This document shows positions 34,311 to 46,197 of a stretch of 64,000 bases of DNA, piece by piece. Made by a program: the position numbers and the translations under genes. This DNA is from Eremomyces bilateralis CBS 781.70 (Eukaryota; Ascomycota; Dothideomycetes; Eremomycetales; Eremomycetaceae): assembly GCF_010015585.1 (NCBI RefSeq), contig NW_022985080.1, positions 405,788 to 469,787 on the forward strand. Reading direction: 5' to 3'. Within the stretch, counting starts at the first letter, position 1. Each line of letters opens with the position of its first letter. The notes below the pieces were generated by a model. The model was given only the letters and a program-made list of their open reading frames with translations, ran no database searches and was not told the origin of the DNA.

Positions 34311-35157
34311 GTGGTGGAGGTACTGACTGGATTGAACAACATTACAAGCTGGATATTCACTCTCTTGTTCCCCCGCAAGCTTTGGCTTCTGGACAATGTC
34401 GCGTATTTCGGTCATATGCCCATCGACCCTTGTATGTATGACCTCCGGACTGGACCAAGAGAGGATGAGCCTGAAAATCTTCTTTTTTTGGTTTCGCAGC
34501 CGATTCTACCACAATTTTCCAGTAAGTGAGATCTTTCAGATACTAACCCGTGTGAAATAACAAGGAAGCTGGAATGTGCAACATCGCTAAAAGTATATTA
34601 GCATTGGGTTCCAGAGTCGCCATGCGTATTCCGCCTTTCGTTGCCACTCCAGGGATATATACCAAAGTCCTTTATGCTCGGAGCTCTCCGAGCCCTATAG
34701 CCTCTTGTTCTGACCACGAAAAGATGTGCCCAAGGAGAACCTGGCGCAATATGGCTTTTTACCAGTCCCCCTCTGGCTAAGGGTACCCTATGCCGAGGAA
34801 ACCAGCCTCCTTTCTAGCCAGGTCGCTAAGGACATGACCTACTTCTTACGACCCCATCGATCTCGGATCAACGATATCCAATATCATCTGGCAAATATCG
34901 ACAAGAAACTCCCACCGACCCAACTGTTTAAGAAATATGAGGTTTGGGATGATCGACTGAGGCAATTGAAAGCGCACCTGGACAGCTAGAAGCCAGGAGG
35001 CATCAGGGGTCTCTGGGCAGACAAACGGGATAGCGGGCAGTGGTACACTTTCTGGGCTGTCATCATCGTCATTGGAGGGATTGGCGTCGTGCTTACGACT
35101 TTTGCACTAATCGTGTCGATTGGGCAGACGATTGGGACATTCAGGGGTGTTGAATGA
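34311..35157 (+). pseudogene. decayed fungal membrane-protein gene
   Basis: Coding-like sequence continues through several frames and stops. A first part (34311-34520) includes KLWLLDNVAYFGHMPIDPCMY and GPREDEPENLLFLVS. Following a GTAAGT donor near 34522 and an AAG acceptor near 34563, AKSILALGSRVAMRIPPFV continues to about 34725. The frame then changes to ENLAQYGFLPVPLWLRVPY and DIQYHLANIDKKLPPTQLF, with LRQLKAHLDS ending at TAG 34987-34989. The same frame continues past the stop as KPGGIRGLWADKRDSGQWY and a transmembrane segment VIIVIGGIGVVLTTFALIV, to TGA 35155-35157. The TAG could be a former CAG codon. The layout resembles a fungal family of unknown function ending in a W-DKRDS-QWY-FW block and one TM helix. 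Confidence 0.65.
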
Positions 35158-36161
35158 GAAGAAACTCTGTTGCTAAGTAGCAACCAGTCTGTCCGAACTC
35201 TTGCTTAAATCCAGATCCGAGTAGCCCGTAACCAATCTTCCCCTGGGTAGGGGCTCCCAGAAGCGCCCCCAGGCGCTGAATGCGTTTTGTGATGCAGAGG
35301 GTCACCTTTTGACTTTTGTGAGCTACTGGGCACGTCAATGCTCATACTGATGCCTGACCCACCCCTGTATAAACCCTCACTCGGGCCTTTGGTAGCTATT
35401 ACAGCCATTGTGAGGTCGGAGTTGCTGTAATTTTCCCTCAGGGTAGAGTCGAAGTGTCAGCGCGATATCAAGACACGATATAGAAGATGAACAATAGGGT
35501 ACTCAGAAAGTAAAGTCCTTGTCAATATTAGAATAGTTAACAGGAATCGAGTTCTTCATGACTAGCATAAGCTTAGAGACTTAGGTTTTGACTTGAGAAT
35601 AATAATGAACATCTTCGCAACCGACAAACGACTTGCAGTATGCAGAACGGACTGCTGCCACAGAATCAGGAAAATACCTCATACAACCCAAGATACAGAC
35701 AAGCTGATGCAAAGCAATCCCTTGAAGCAGTCTCCAGTTCAAAAGAAAAACATGAGATGACCTCCGCCACAGGAACGGGGGGTGTTGTCATAGTCTTCGT
35801 CCCGGAGGTGGAGGGCAGTCCAGAAGCAATCTGTATCTATACTCTACTAGTCAAGGTGATAATGGGTTAGCTGTGGCGTCCAATTGAACTTGCAGACGTA
35901 GTGGAACATTCTTGAGATATGTGATGCATTTAGTCAAAGAAATCAATGAAGGTACCTAGTGGATGAAATAACTGTTTTAATGAAGTTTCGATTTGTGAAG
36001 CTCTGTCATGGTTCGTGATAATTATGGTTAATTGCCATACCGCATCGTAATAGTGGCCCAAGCTTTCTGAAGGTTCTCGAATAGTCGAATTCACATATCA
36101 ACTCGAGCTTCGGAGATCGCAGATCACCGCACCTTCACTCTCTCCTTTATATATCGATAAA
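35158..36161. other. intergenic, 1 kb, between pseudogene and ClpP gene
   Basis: Holds no recognisable gene. A small hairpin (AGCGCC at 35262-35267, GGCGCT at 35272-35277) and a TATAAACCCTC stretch near 35370 are present. I considered an old mobile-element end here but found no paired termini. The last few hundred bases are the ClpP promoter. Confidence 0.45.
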
Positions 36162-37109
36162 ATGAAGGCATCTGTGTCTAGCTCCCTATTGCGACCAATA
36201 TGCCGCCCAAGGTCGAGCATATCAAGATGCAGACCGCTTGATCGGCGGCCCTTCTCCGGAGCAAGCTTTCCCGGAACATCAGGTCTAGGAAGACCATCAC
36301 AACCGACCGGATGGGCACCAGTACCATACGTGACGGAGACAATTGTAAGAGACGAATAGTCTAGACTTTCACTAAGGATCTCAACTGACTTTATAGGGAG
36401 GAGGCTGGCTCACATGTACTTCCTCCCTCCCTAGCGCTGTTGCTATTGAGTGCGTGAACTGACTCTCTTCTGAAGCGGATATCTTCTCAAGATTATTGAA
36501 AGAGCGCATTGTTTGCTTGAATGGCGAAGTCAACGATGCGGTATCGGCATCCACTGTGGCCCAGCTGCTATTTCTGGAAGCGGAGAACCCGGATAAGCCG
36601 ATAAACCTATATATCAACTCCCCTGGAGGATCAGTCACAGCAGGTACGGTCTCTTACCCTTCATATAATCTGTCTAGAAATCATGCTAACCCAGTTCCGC
36701 CACAGGACTCGCAATATATGACACGATGACATACATCCGCTCCCCCATCCGGACGATCTGCATCGGCAGCGCATACAGCATGGGCTCCCTTCTCCTCTGC
36801 GGCGGCAGCCCCAATCAGCGGTTCATCCTTCCACACGCATCCGTCATGATACACCAGCCATCCGGCGGCTATTTCGGACAAGCATCAGACATCGCAATCC
36901 ATGCGAAGGAGATCCTGCGGGTACGGAAACAACTCAACGAGATATACGTGCGACACATGGAAGCAGCGGGGAAAATCAGGACACTGGAAGAGGTGGAGAA
37001 GCTGATGGAACGGGATTACTTCATGAGTGCGAAGGAGGCGGTTGAACTGGGCCTCGTGGACAGCGTACTGGAGAGGAGGGACGAGAAGAAGGAGGGGGGG
37101 AAATTATGA
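36162..37109 (+). CDS. ClpP: mitochondrial ATP-dependent Clp protease proteolytic subunit
   Basis: Serine peptidase ring of the matrix ClpXP protease. Exons 36162-36344, 36397-36415, 36476-36643 and 36706-37109 join in frame to 257 aa. The first about 45 residues are Arg/Ser-rich without acids, a good mitochondrial presequence. The mature part begins [31 protein letters not shown]. Catalytic residues are Ser148 in GSAYSMGS, His173 in VMIHQPSGG (25 residues apart, as in bacterial ClpP) and Asp227 in MERDYFMSA. There is a small insertion between His and Asp relative to human ClpP. Exon 2 is only 19 nt, and without it the frame is lost. ClpP is absent from budding yeast but found in several filamentous ascomycetes such as Podospora. 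Confidence 0.94.
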
Positions 37110-37303
37110 TTCTAGGGAGTATGTGGCGAGTGTCTATGATATGGCCGCAAGATATGCCCCCCTGCGACGTACAGGTACGTGGAGTTCAGGAATAGGTATG
37201 TACAACAGGTGTACAAAAGATGAACTTATCCACCTATTGAATGCAACCAACCGGCGCGAAATGCCCAAAACGCCGTTCCCATGCATCGTCACTCCGTGAA
37301 TCG

Positions 37304-38440
37304 TCAAGATCTATGCTCCGGCTGGAGATTGCTGCTTTCTCGCTTCCCCGTGGGACTGCATACTTCGGGATTAAGAACCAGCTTTCGCACCTCGTGGTCT
37401 TTCCATGCAGCTGGATCCCGTTTCTGAAGAAACTTCTCGATCCGCTCTTTTTTCAAAAGTTGATTTCTCTCCCAGATGTCCCGATCGCTCTGGGATGCTT
37501 CGGGCTGATCGCTCACTTCTACCGAAGGAAGAACTTTTGACGCCGACAGTGTCTCACGCCTGGCCATCATCAGATGCTTCGACGCTTCATCATGCTTTGC
37601 ATCCAATCGCGCTACATAACCCGCCGCGAACGAATCCGCTCGGATGGCGTTGAGCCCTGTGCCCAGAATTGTGAAGAAGACCATGACCGATATGAATGTC
37701 ATGTGAGAGAAATATACGGGCTCCGTGCGCTTGCTAGAACCGCTGCTGTTGAAGAAGTCATACCATTGGGCGTCGGATGCTCCGGCACCTGGCTGTTCCC
37801 GCGCTTGGTCTTCTCGCAACTTCTCCCAGTCCTCCCAGGTTGCGCATCGGCTTGCTGCCCGCTGCCATCGAGGATCTAGAGAGCTGTTTGGGGTCCAATT
37901 CATCCTATCCAGTGGGTTCTCCATGTTTCCAGCCCATCCGATGCCATAGTTATCGTAGTTCTTCCGCTTGGTCACGTCACTCAAGAGAGCATGCGCGGCG
38001 ACGATCAGTCGGTATCTTTCCAGGCGAACGGTAGGGTCCAGCGATTGTATCGCCGCATGTGAGCAATGGAGGGAGTGGTCGGGATGATATAACTTGATCA
38101 ATTGCGGGAAGATGCTCGCGTTGCGGTCATACGGCGTGTCTCGGGAATGGTGGAGGACTTGATATGGAGTGGGGTGTGATTGGGAGGGCCATGGTGGAGG
38201 GGTGAATGAAGACGGCTGTCTATTCGGCTGGGACGAGATCGATTCGCCTGAGAGATCGTTTTGAGACTTCAGGAAGTCGTCGGAAGCGACGGTCGCATAT
38301 TTCTTGCATTGTATCGGGCGCCATTGGATCTGATTCTGCTGAGATGCTCGTAGAAGTGGCAGGTTGCCACTACCGGCATGAAGGTGACATTGCAACGAAT
38401 TGCATGCCGAAACTAATACACTCTGTTTTCGTAGGATCAT
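37304..38440 (-). CDS. mitochondrial J-domain protein (Jid1-like)
   Basis: Predicted Hsp70 co-chaperone of 378 aa, single exon. The N-terminus is basic with Ser/Gln and reads like a mitochondrial presequence (MILRKQSVLVSACN). The J domain lies around residues 88-165: TPYQVLHHSRDTPYD, then the HPD motif in LIKLYHPDHS, then RLERYRLIVAAHALLSDVTKR. A single membrane span follows (MTFISVMVFFTILGTGLNAI, about 243-262). The C-terminal helix is charged, ending KKERIEKFLQKRDPAAW. A mitochondrial J-protein with one TM after the J domain recalls yeast Jid1. It converges on ClpP with 194 bp between the stops. Confidence 0.75.
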   Translation of the reverse strand: MILRKQSVLVSACNSLQCHLHAGSGNLPLLRASQQNQIQWRPIQCKKYATVASDDFLKSQNDLSGESISSQPNRQPSSFTPPPWPSQSHPTPYQVLHHSRDTPYDRNASIFPQLIKLYHPDHSLHCSHAAIQSLDPTVRLERYRLIVAAHALLSDVTKRKNYDNYGIGWAGNMENPLDRMNWTPNSSLDPRWQRAASRCATWEDWEKLREDQAREQPGAGASDAQWYDFFNSSGSSKRTEPVYFSHMTFISVMVFFTILGTGLNAIRADSFAAGYVARLDAKHDEASKHLMMARRETLSASKVLPSVEVSDQPEASQSDRDIWERNQLLKKERIEKFLQKRDPAAWKDHEVRKLVLNPEVCSPTGKRESSNLQPEHRS

Positions 38441-39229
38441 CCTCCTGACTCCGGCATTGTACGATCATTTCAACGAGCAGAAGTGCCCGACGGAATTGTC
38501 AAACGGGAACCTGTGCGAAAGAGTCGGAATCACGAGAAGAACAAAGGCAGTGTATGATTCGGACGAAGTGGCACTGCACGTGACCTCGTGATGAATGAGA
38601 ATCGGAAGTCACTCGGATTTCATAGTTACGCGTCTTCGAACTGTGCCATCTACTTGAACCAAACTGCGCTAATACAGGTTGACCTCATTATGAAACCTAT
38701 TTTACTGGGTGTGCTAGTCAACATGAGAGTGTCTCATTGTAATACAAGACACCGTGGTTAGCTCGAAGCAGATCTCTCATCCAAGGCGGAGGCAGAGCAT
38801 CAATTCTTCTCACCCGGATAGTCTCCGGCCTACTGAGTACAAGTTTTCCTTTGTGGTTGAGTGTGTTTCATTTTTCAATCTGGCTGTCTGGTAAAACAGG
38901 TCCTAAGAATTACAATAACTATCAAATTGTCAATGTCGAAAATTCCTGTCGCTATCCGCTTTTGTGGTTCCTCCCCTCGTAACCCCTCTGTGCCTGATAT
39001 GTCCAGCACATATGCGTCCCATCTAGTCAAGTCCATTTCAACCTATCCAGCAACTATGAGAACCATGCTAGCACCAGGAGCATGTTAAATCAAACAAGAA
39101 TGTATCAATGACCGATTCCCCCCGTCTATTACTAACACCTAAAGAGAACGTCGTGCATGTGGGAAATCAAACGAATGCATGGAAGTCGCAGCTGGCGATA
39201 TGGAATTGGACATGTCTCGTTTGCAACCA
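38441..39229. other. intergenic between J-protein start and GT2 stop
   Basis: About 789 bp holding the J-protein promoter (CACGTG box at 38577-38582) and the GT2 3' flank. Short plus-strand frames at 38861-39088 and 39179-39361 show no features, and the latter overlaps the GT2 last exons. Confidence 0.55.
38577..38582. promoter_or_regulatory. CACGTG box upstream of the J-protein gene
   Basis: CTGCACGTGACC, 137 bp upstream of the minus-strand start codon at 38440. Confidence 0.4.
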
Positions 39230-42200
39230 TCAGAACAACCCGAGAGCGAACTGGTAACGATTAGCATTTCCTCGATATTGCAAGAGCTGGGATACGTACC
39301 GGAAGAAGAGCGTGGCAACCGATTTGATTGGCCAAAGGAACGATTGCTGCGAAATCCTTGATCTCCCAGGCCCGCGGAGCATACTGGGCTAAATAAATGA
39401 TGCCACCAGTCATCGGGACGATTATGAGGTACATATACTTAAAGTCTTGGACGATCCGATCGAGGCCGGCACGGAAACCCGATTCTTCCAGTTCCTTTGC
39501 AGTCGTAGTCCATTCCATCCTAATGCTGAAGAAATGGCAGGCAATGGCTTTGAGCAAATGGTATGACAGCCCTCCGAAGAAGAGAAGGAACATCGGTGTC
39601 CACTTCATAGTCTCGAGCAGCGACATAAAGAAGGTCTTCTGTCCCAGTCGATGCCGTAACATAGCGTAGGCGAGGGGGGAGACAACGTTGAAGATGACTG
39701 CCATGCCCACGAAGATCTTCCACGAAGTGATGTAAAACTGGTCGACATTATCGCCGAACCACCCGACAATCAGATAATTGGCTAGAGTTAGAGGGATTGC
39801 GGATGCGATGGCATAATATGTTCCGATATACGCCAGGATGGTGATTTTAGAGGTGATTTTGATGTTGCTGAACATGAATCGGAGGAAGAGCCGGGTAAAT
39901 GGTCCTTTGATCGGCCACTTTAATAAGGGATTGAACACGAGTTCGTTACAACCGTACGCGTACTTCTCCCATCGAGCGAGTTCGTCGTACACAGTCAACG
40001 AGACACCCTCTTTGAAACCGCCATTGTGGTAGGCTGCAAGGCGTACAATAAAGCCGGCCATTTGCAGTCGGAGGGAGACGTCGAAATCTTCGGACACATG
40101 GGATTCAGACCAGAATTTGGTCTGTCCATCTTCCTGGAATGAGATGCTCTGGATTGCTTTCCAGCGGATAAAGGTATTGTGGCCGACGAATGGAGCACAG
40201 TCCCCGTTTCCGACGGCGAATTGGATGGAGGTATAGATCAGGTTCGTGAAATATGTGATGCCATTTTCGAAGACGTTGTTGACGACCTGTAGGATTCCGG
40301 ACGCGTGCTGGATCAATGCCACCTCAGGACTCTCGTACATTTCGAGCGCACCGAAGATGAGGCAGTCCTCTGGCTACAGCGGATGTCAGCATTTTGTTGC
40401 GACGTTCTCAACAAATTACTTACCACACGCGTATCTGAGTCGATAATGAGGATGATCTCGCCCAGTCGCACATTGCCAGCGGCCCAAGTGCGCCCTTCGT
40501 CGGATTCGATCATCGCATTCAGTGCTTTCCCGTACAGCTCTTCCTCCTCCTCGACGCTCAGTTCTTCAGAGGTGCATCCCCGTTCCCGGCACGTTGCCTC
40601 AATCAGACGAAGCAACTCATCTTCAACTCGGATCGAGAAGTCCAGGCAATAGTTCATGTTGGACGCTTTCTTGAACTGGCCCTTCCGAAGGAACACTACG
40701 TCACCTTCATTGATCTCTTTATCGCAATGACCCGGTCGAGAGCACCATCCGATGCTGTTGATCTCGTAGAAAGCCTTGCGCGCTTCCTGGAGCTCGGGCT
40801 TGACAATTTGCATACCGTCATCGTTGACGTATATCGAAACGGTACCTCCTTGCTCTTCATAGTGCCTCACCGCCGCAAGAAGAGAGGTCACGGTAGGAAT
40901 GATGACACCTTTCAGGCCTTCCTTATAGACAGGCATCTGAATGGTGATATGAGGGAGCTCATAGTTTTTGTGACGAGCGATGATTGGTGGTTTAGCTGCA
41001 TTGCGAGGTTAGTCAAATCAGTCCATTCTGTAAATTTGCTATCTAGGACCTTTCACTTACCGGAATAGAATATAGAATTTCCACTCAGGCCCGATAACGG
41101 GAAGAATAGCTGGAACGCGGATCCGGTAATGACGATCATGAAGAACTGCATGTGTTTGAGTTAGCTCCATTACTCCACCAGACATCAGACACAAGATCTC
41201 TGAGATCTGCATCGCAAGATCGCAATGTTTCGCGTATCTTCAGCCTTGTGCATCCGCGACTTCTAATCGAGCCCTAAAGCGTAGCCCTTGCACGTAGGGC
41301 AACATAGTGTCGCCAAATTTGCCGCGGATTGGCCACCAGTGCAGCCTGATCAGCTCACAAGTGGACAGCCTTCGACTCACCATGACCGACCATCACCTTG
41401 ATTCAAGCAAAATACCTTGCCATAATTGGTCATGCGGGTACGCCATGGGGAATATTGCGTCCAATCCGCGATATTTGGAGATGAAATCGAACGAATGAAT
41501 TTTCCCACTTACCAACGAGAACATGGCGAATAGCGGGATGGTGGCCACCTAATAAAGCTGCATCAGCCTCATCTTCTTCCAACTTCAGTTGATGTGTTCG
41601 CACAACTTACCAGAGCAAACCGGATCATGCTTCCATCTAACCGCACTTCGGTGATGAGCTGGTAACGGTTAGTTGCTGGAGGAGACCTGAGTTGTCGGGT
41701 AAGGCGGCGACGTACCTTCGCGAGACATGCCATTTCAACGACGACCACAAGAACCATCGCGAGGCCAATGATGACGGCATGAGTGAGGAGCATTTGTCGT
41801 TTTGGTGGTGCATCTCCATCCTTCTCGGGGTCGAATGCTTGATCGCCTTCTTCTTCGCGCTTGATGGCTGCTTGAATCACACCAACCTTTTCGCTGATGA
41901 TGGGGTCGTCTGGTGTATGGTAGCCGGACGGGATTCCAGAGTGCATGCGAAGGGTGGATTGCCGGGTGGGTGCTAAGGACGTCCGATAGGGTGACAGTTG
42001 GGTGTCGGGTGTGGCTACCTGTTCTCCCCAAACCTGCGGTATGTTAGAGAAACGAGGAAGTATATACAAGAGCTTGTACTAACAATCCCGAGTAGCCTGT
42101 TCTCAACGTCGGTACCGTGTGCGAGGATACCTTGCGCAGTGTCGCCCCAAACCAAGACAAACTTCTCCGCTCTGCAAAGGCAGATATATGCGTCTCGGGT

Positions 42201-42726
42201 CACTGTGCACTTGCCAGTCGCGATGCTCTTGACCGAGTCGACAATGGGAAGGGCGACCCCTCGCGGGTCCAACGGTATCTCGGTCTGGAACGGAGTCGTC
42301 TGGTTGAGAAGTGCTTGAGTGATCTCGGATGACATGGTAAAGGCGGCTGTCACTCCGAGTCGTTCAACTGCTTTGACAATGTCGGGATTCATGAACATTG
42401 GTTCAGCCGTATAGATACCATCCGGCCTCCGGAGCAGGACTCCAAGATTCGAGGCTCCGCCGTCGATAACCCCATACTCGCCTTCTGGTGGCTCAAGCCA
42501 TTTTGAGTTCCCGACCTTTCGATGCAAGTATTTGACCATCTATACTCTTCATTCAGTTTTTGGTTTGCTCTAAGGGGTGAAGACATATACTTACAACATC
42601 GTGCTTATCCTGAGTGCTCGATCCACTTACTATGCTTGACGTTGCGCTGTCCCTGAAGCTCACAGGCGGCGGCATGGTGAACCGGACGCCGGCGCCGAGA
42701 TCGCGTTCACTTCCTGAAGAACCCAT
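39230..42726 (-). CDS. large GT2-family glycosyltransferase, multi-pass membrane protein
   Basis: Processive-type family 2 glycosyltransferase related to cellulose/chitin synthases. Minus-strand exons 42726-42595, 42539-42084, 42033-41716, 41658-41611, 41548-41513, 41145-41061, 40995-40424, 40373-39300 and 39250-39230 join in frame to 913 aa. An N-terminal cytosolic region has YGVIDGGASNLGVLL. TM segments around residues 215-290 surround short 16- and 12-codon exons. The catalytic domain begins HITIQMPVYKEGLKGVI, with IYVNDDGMQ, the DxD motif in IDSDTRV (about 543-549), SEDFDVSLRLQ, and a QxxRW-like ELARWEKYAYG (about 680). Several C-terminal TM helices follow. The last exon encodes just FALGLF and stop, but related proteins end with similar residues after LP. 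A fungal GT2 of this kind (ZtGT2) is needed for hyphal growth on surfaces; whether this is its orthologue needs a tree. Confidence 0.88.
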
Positions 42727-45700
42727 CGCGAGATACGGGTTGGTGGACAACGACAAGAGATCAAGGCGGAAGAGAATCGAGTTGAAGATGGTTATCAACA
42801 AAAGTTTGGTCGCCTGGGCGGCTGGAGTTGCTCACAGGTCGGCGACTTCCACTAAGCCTCAATGCCAATATACCTGGGAGCACTTCAGCCTTGCAGGTTT
42901 ACAAAGGCTCTGGAAGTCTAGGGCTTTCGAGCAAACATCCGACAACATCCCACGTCACGCTGGCTTTCGCTTGGGCTGGAATTCAGCTGAATTGGAAACC
43001 CAAAATTTATACAGACCAGGTGGATAACAATGTGGAGTTAGACATCAACGCGCAGATGTTTCGCTTTTTCCAACCTCGAGGATTTCATCCAGATGGGCAA
43101 TCGAGCTCCAGGTTTACCGACCATGCAAGCCAAAAGCGGCACTGATGGAGTATAGTCCCAATCGACTGGCTCAAGGAGCGTGGTCTTGGTATCGAGAAGC
43201 CATGTGCAGGGCCTAGACTGTTACTACCATTGTTACGCCGCTGCTTGTTAAGGTTCGAAACGGGTATCACAGGAGACCAGGATAAGCGGGCTCCGGACAG
43301 ATTGGACCAGATTGAGATACAGGACTCGGCGACATCGATTGCAGGCCATCTGGCGAGATCCGTGCAGGGAGCCACAATTGACACTAGCAAACACAACTCT
43401 CGCGAACTGCAGCATATTGACAGCCACCACATGAGGTGCCAGGTTGTCATGTTTCAGTCCGGCCTGGAATCTAGTTGGCTAGCCGCCAGTTCAGATCTTC
43501 TGTTATCGAAGCAGGAAAATGTCGCAAGCACTAAGGTTCCACGTAAAGACAGAGAATGTTTGGAGGATCGTTCGATACGAAGCAACGCATATAGTATGTC
43601 AACCTGCCAGAGAAGTGAGCTCGGGCTCCGCAAACTTCAAATTCGGCGTCACCGCCCGATTAGGTAACGTCGTCCAATACTCCCGTCTTTCACCCGTCAA
43701 ACCGTTCTTTACGAACCATGGCCAGGAACCCTCGTTGGGCTCGTAAGTCCCTCAGTGGCCGTATGTAGCCCTTGATACTAAGGGACCGGCTACCCTAGCT
43801 ACAAATTTCGACGTCAACGAAGTTCCGTCATGGGGAAAGAGCTGGGATCCCTCCATACCTCCCAAACACCGTATTTCAAATTCAGATATATTTTTGTCCC
43901 TGTGGCGCTCCCCAATGCCCAGGAAACTTGGCGACTTGATCACATAATCGCATACTGGCTGTTCTATGGGAATTCGGATGCCTTGTTGTAAATGCTCGTT
44001 TCCTCCTTGCATTTATTCTACAAACGCAGGTCGAAGATTGGCTGGCGACCTCTAAGGCTCGAACTATCTAGCGAGAATCCTGAACCCGATACGGATAGGC
44101 TGCTCTGAATTATGACCAAGCGGTTTCCAGAAGCTTGTCCGAGCTCCACCATGGTTGGACCACCGGATGGCCCGGATGTACCTCCTGCCTAGAACATGTG
44201 CTGGCATGACATGTATTGAAGACTTGCATAGACGAATATTTTGCAGCATCTTGCCGAGCACTACTTTTGCTTGCGGTCCGGAGATAGCTGATAATTAATA
44301 TCGAGGGGTTCATTCGTTCTAGATTAACATACGACATACCCTCGAGGATCGACAGTTCGGGAATGTCTCAAAGCGTTCATCGACCTGCAAAGTGCAATCG
44401 TAGAGATCTATGATGCGGGGAGCGACAGATTACCGCCCGAGAAATCCAGAACACCACCGGAATTAAGCTCTTGTCCGCTCGTGTTAGCTTCCGTCTTCTA
44501 CTGCTTCATTTATGCGGTTATGCCGGCAATATGTATGGCATGGACGACTCCCAACCCATTTCTATTGACGAAGTGATGGCGGATGGTGGACCTCGGAGTC
44601 ACTCGGCCAAATACCAAACGAAACCTATTGAATCTTGGCCGACGAAGAGTATCGTATAACAGTCAACAGTTGAGCGTATTAGAACGCCTGATAGGAACAG
44701 GCAGTTGAGGTCTTGAGGACCAAGAATCCAAGACACTGACGGAGGAAGCGTGGGGGTGAAGAATAGGGGGAGACAGAACTGAAGTATTGAAATTTGCAAG
44801 CGGTGAGGCACCAAGGCAGCCTTGCCACCCGCTAATGGAAGCTTGGCACAACGTCCCTCTGCTATCCACATCAGCATCCCCAATCTTCATTCCTGAATCC
44901 TGCCCACCCGCAACACACAACGCCACCGCACAAAGTCAACCAACAGGACAACACTGATTCTTGGTTTTGCTCCTCAATCTGCGGTCAAGTACTGGTCCAC
45001 CTCGTCGATGCCACTCTCTAACTGATGTCGTAGCTCTTTGTCTGGCTACCATCAATGGATAACGTTACTGTCTTGCTCTCGTATATATTTTCTTTCTGCC
45101 TCGTACCTGACTGCTCAATGAGAGAGTTCATCTCACGGTACACAGATGTTTCTATATCTGGGCTCACCTGGTGTTGACACGGTCAATCAATTTCATTGGG
45201 TACATATTCTTGGTATCCTAGGATTTCGGTATCATAATGCACGGCCAGCCATCGATACCTGTATCTGGGAACATTCAAGCAAGGGTCCGGAAAAGTAACA
45301 AAGGTATTCCGTATTGCATATGGATATCTCCTGGGAATTAATTGACGACCAGGCGGATCAGCCCCCTAGAGGCCTAGACGCTGCGAGTATGCAAGGTGAG
45401 TTTTGCCTTCACGCAAAGACCATTTGCCAATTGTCATCCATTGTCCTTGACACGGGCCATCGGACGATCCACGTCACGAAGCCCTCGGTCTCAAAATCCA
45501 TTATCAGGCGACTGGAAATTACGGCGACAGCAACAGCAGTAGCACGCCAAAATGGTAATTGATAGCGATTGGATTTACGATCAACTCAAGCATCCATGCT
45601 TGGTAGATAGGAGGCTGGCTTCTGGATGGGTCCTATGAGGCACCTGGCTGGACAAGTCTATGCGGGAGTCTAGCGATTGTAGGCGTCTGATCTCCATATT

Positions 45701-46197
45701 GGGACATCATTTGTTTCCAGCAACATCGGTTTGAGAATCAGTGCCCGGTTCAGATCAGCCCAGTCTCCAGCCTCGCGGCGAACCTCGCGTGGACAATTCT
45801 CTATCTGGATATCGGACTAGTCGAGAATCTTGATTGGGAATTCATTCTAGAAGACGACTGGCTTGATTAAGTATATGAGCCTCAGACGATCTCTCCACTG
45901 GTTGTACAACTCCATATCCAGCCAGGAGGATAGTGTCTCTGTCGCTGATGGTGTTATTTCCTATATCAATTTTGCCTTCAACCAAACTTGGTTGACACGT
46001 ACTTCTTCGGCTTGTTCCAATCTCCCCCCCAGTATCTTCAATCTCCACCCTTCATAACCGTACTGATAGCTAGTCTTTTATCGCCCAATTTAATTCCTAC
46101 CCCGATAGAGTCTTTTCCTTGAATGTTTACCTAGCTCAAGGCTGGTCAGGGCATATTTGCAACCCAAATATCTCCTTGGAGAGAAGCATCGCCCAGG
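42727..46197. other. 3.5-kb gene-poor region
   Basis: Between the GT2 start (minus) and the GH16 start (plus) I find no gene I can support. Scattered frames of 60-145 codons occur on both strands (for example 43230-43667 plus, 43752-44012 minus, 44471-44659 plus). They lack domains, splice-linked continuations or signal peptides. Some stretches around 43600-44500 have coding-like runs on the plus strand broken by stops. An old, unrecognisable gene remnant is therefore possible. Confidence 0.45.

Noticed and set aside
34188-34415. 75-codon minus-strand frame opposite the decayed membrane-protein gene
   Set aside because: It overlaps plus-strand coding-like sequence and lacks domain or splice support.
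35200-35640. Possible old mobile-element end (TATA-like stretch and small hairpins)
   Set aside because: No paired terminal repeats, target duplication or coding remnants could be found, so no element is claimed.
43230-43667. 145-codon plus-strand frame in the gene-poor region
   Set aside because: No motif, no plausible splice partner, and composition like noncoding DNA; mentioned only as part of the intergenic entry.
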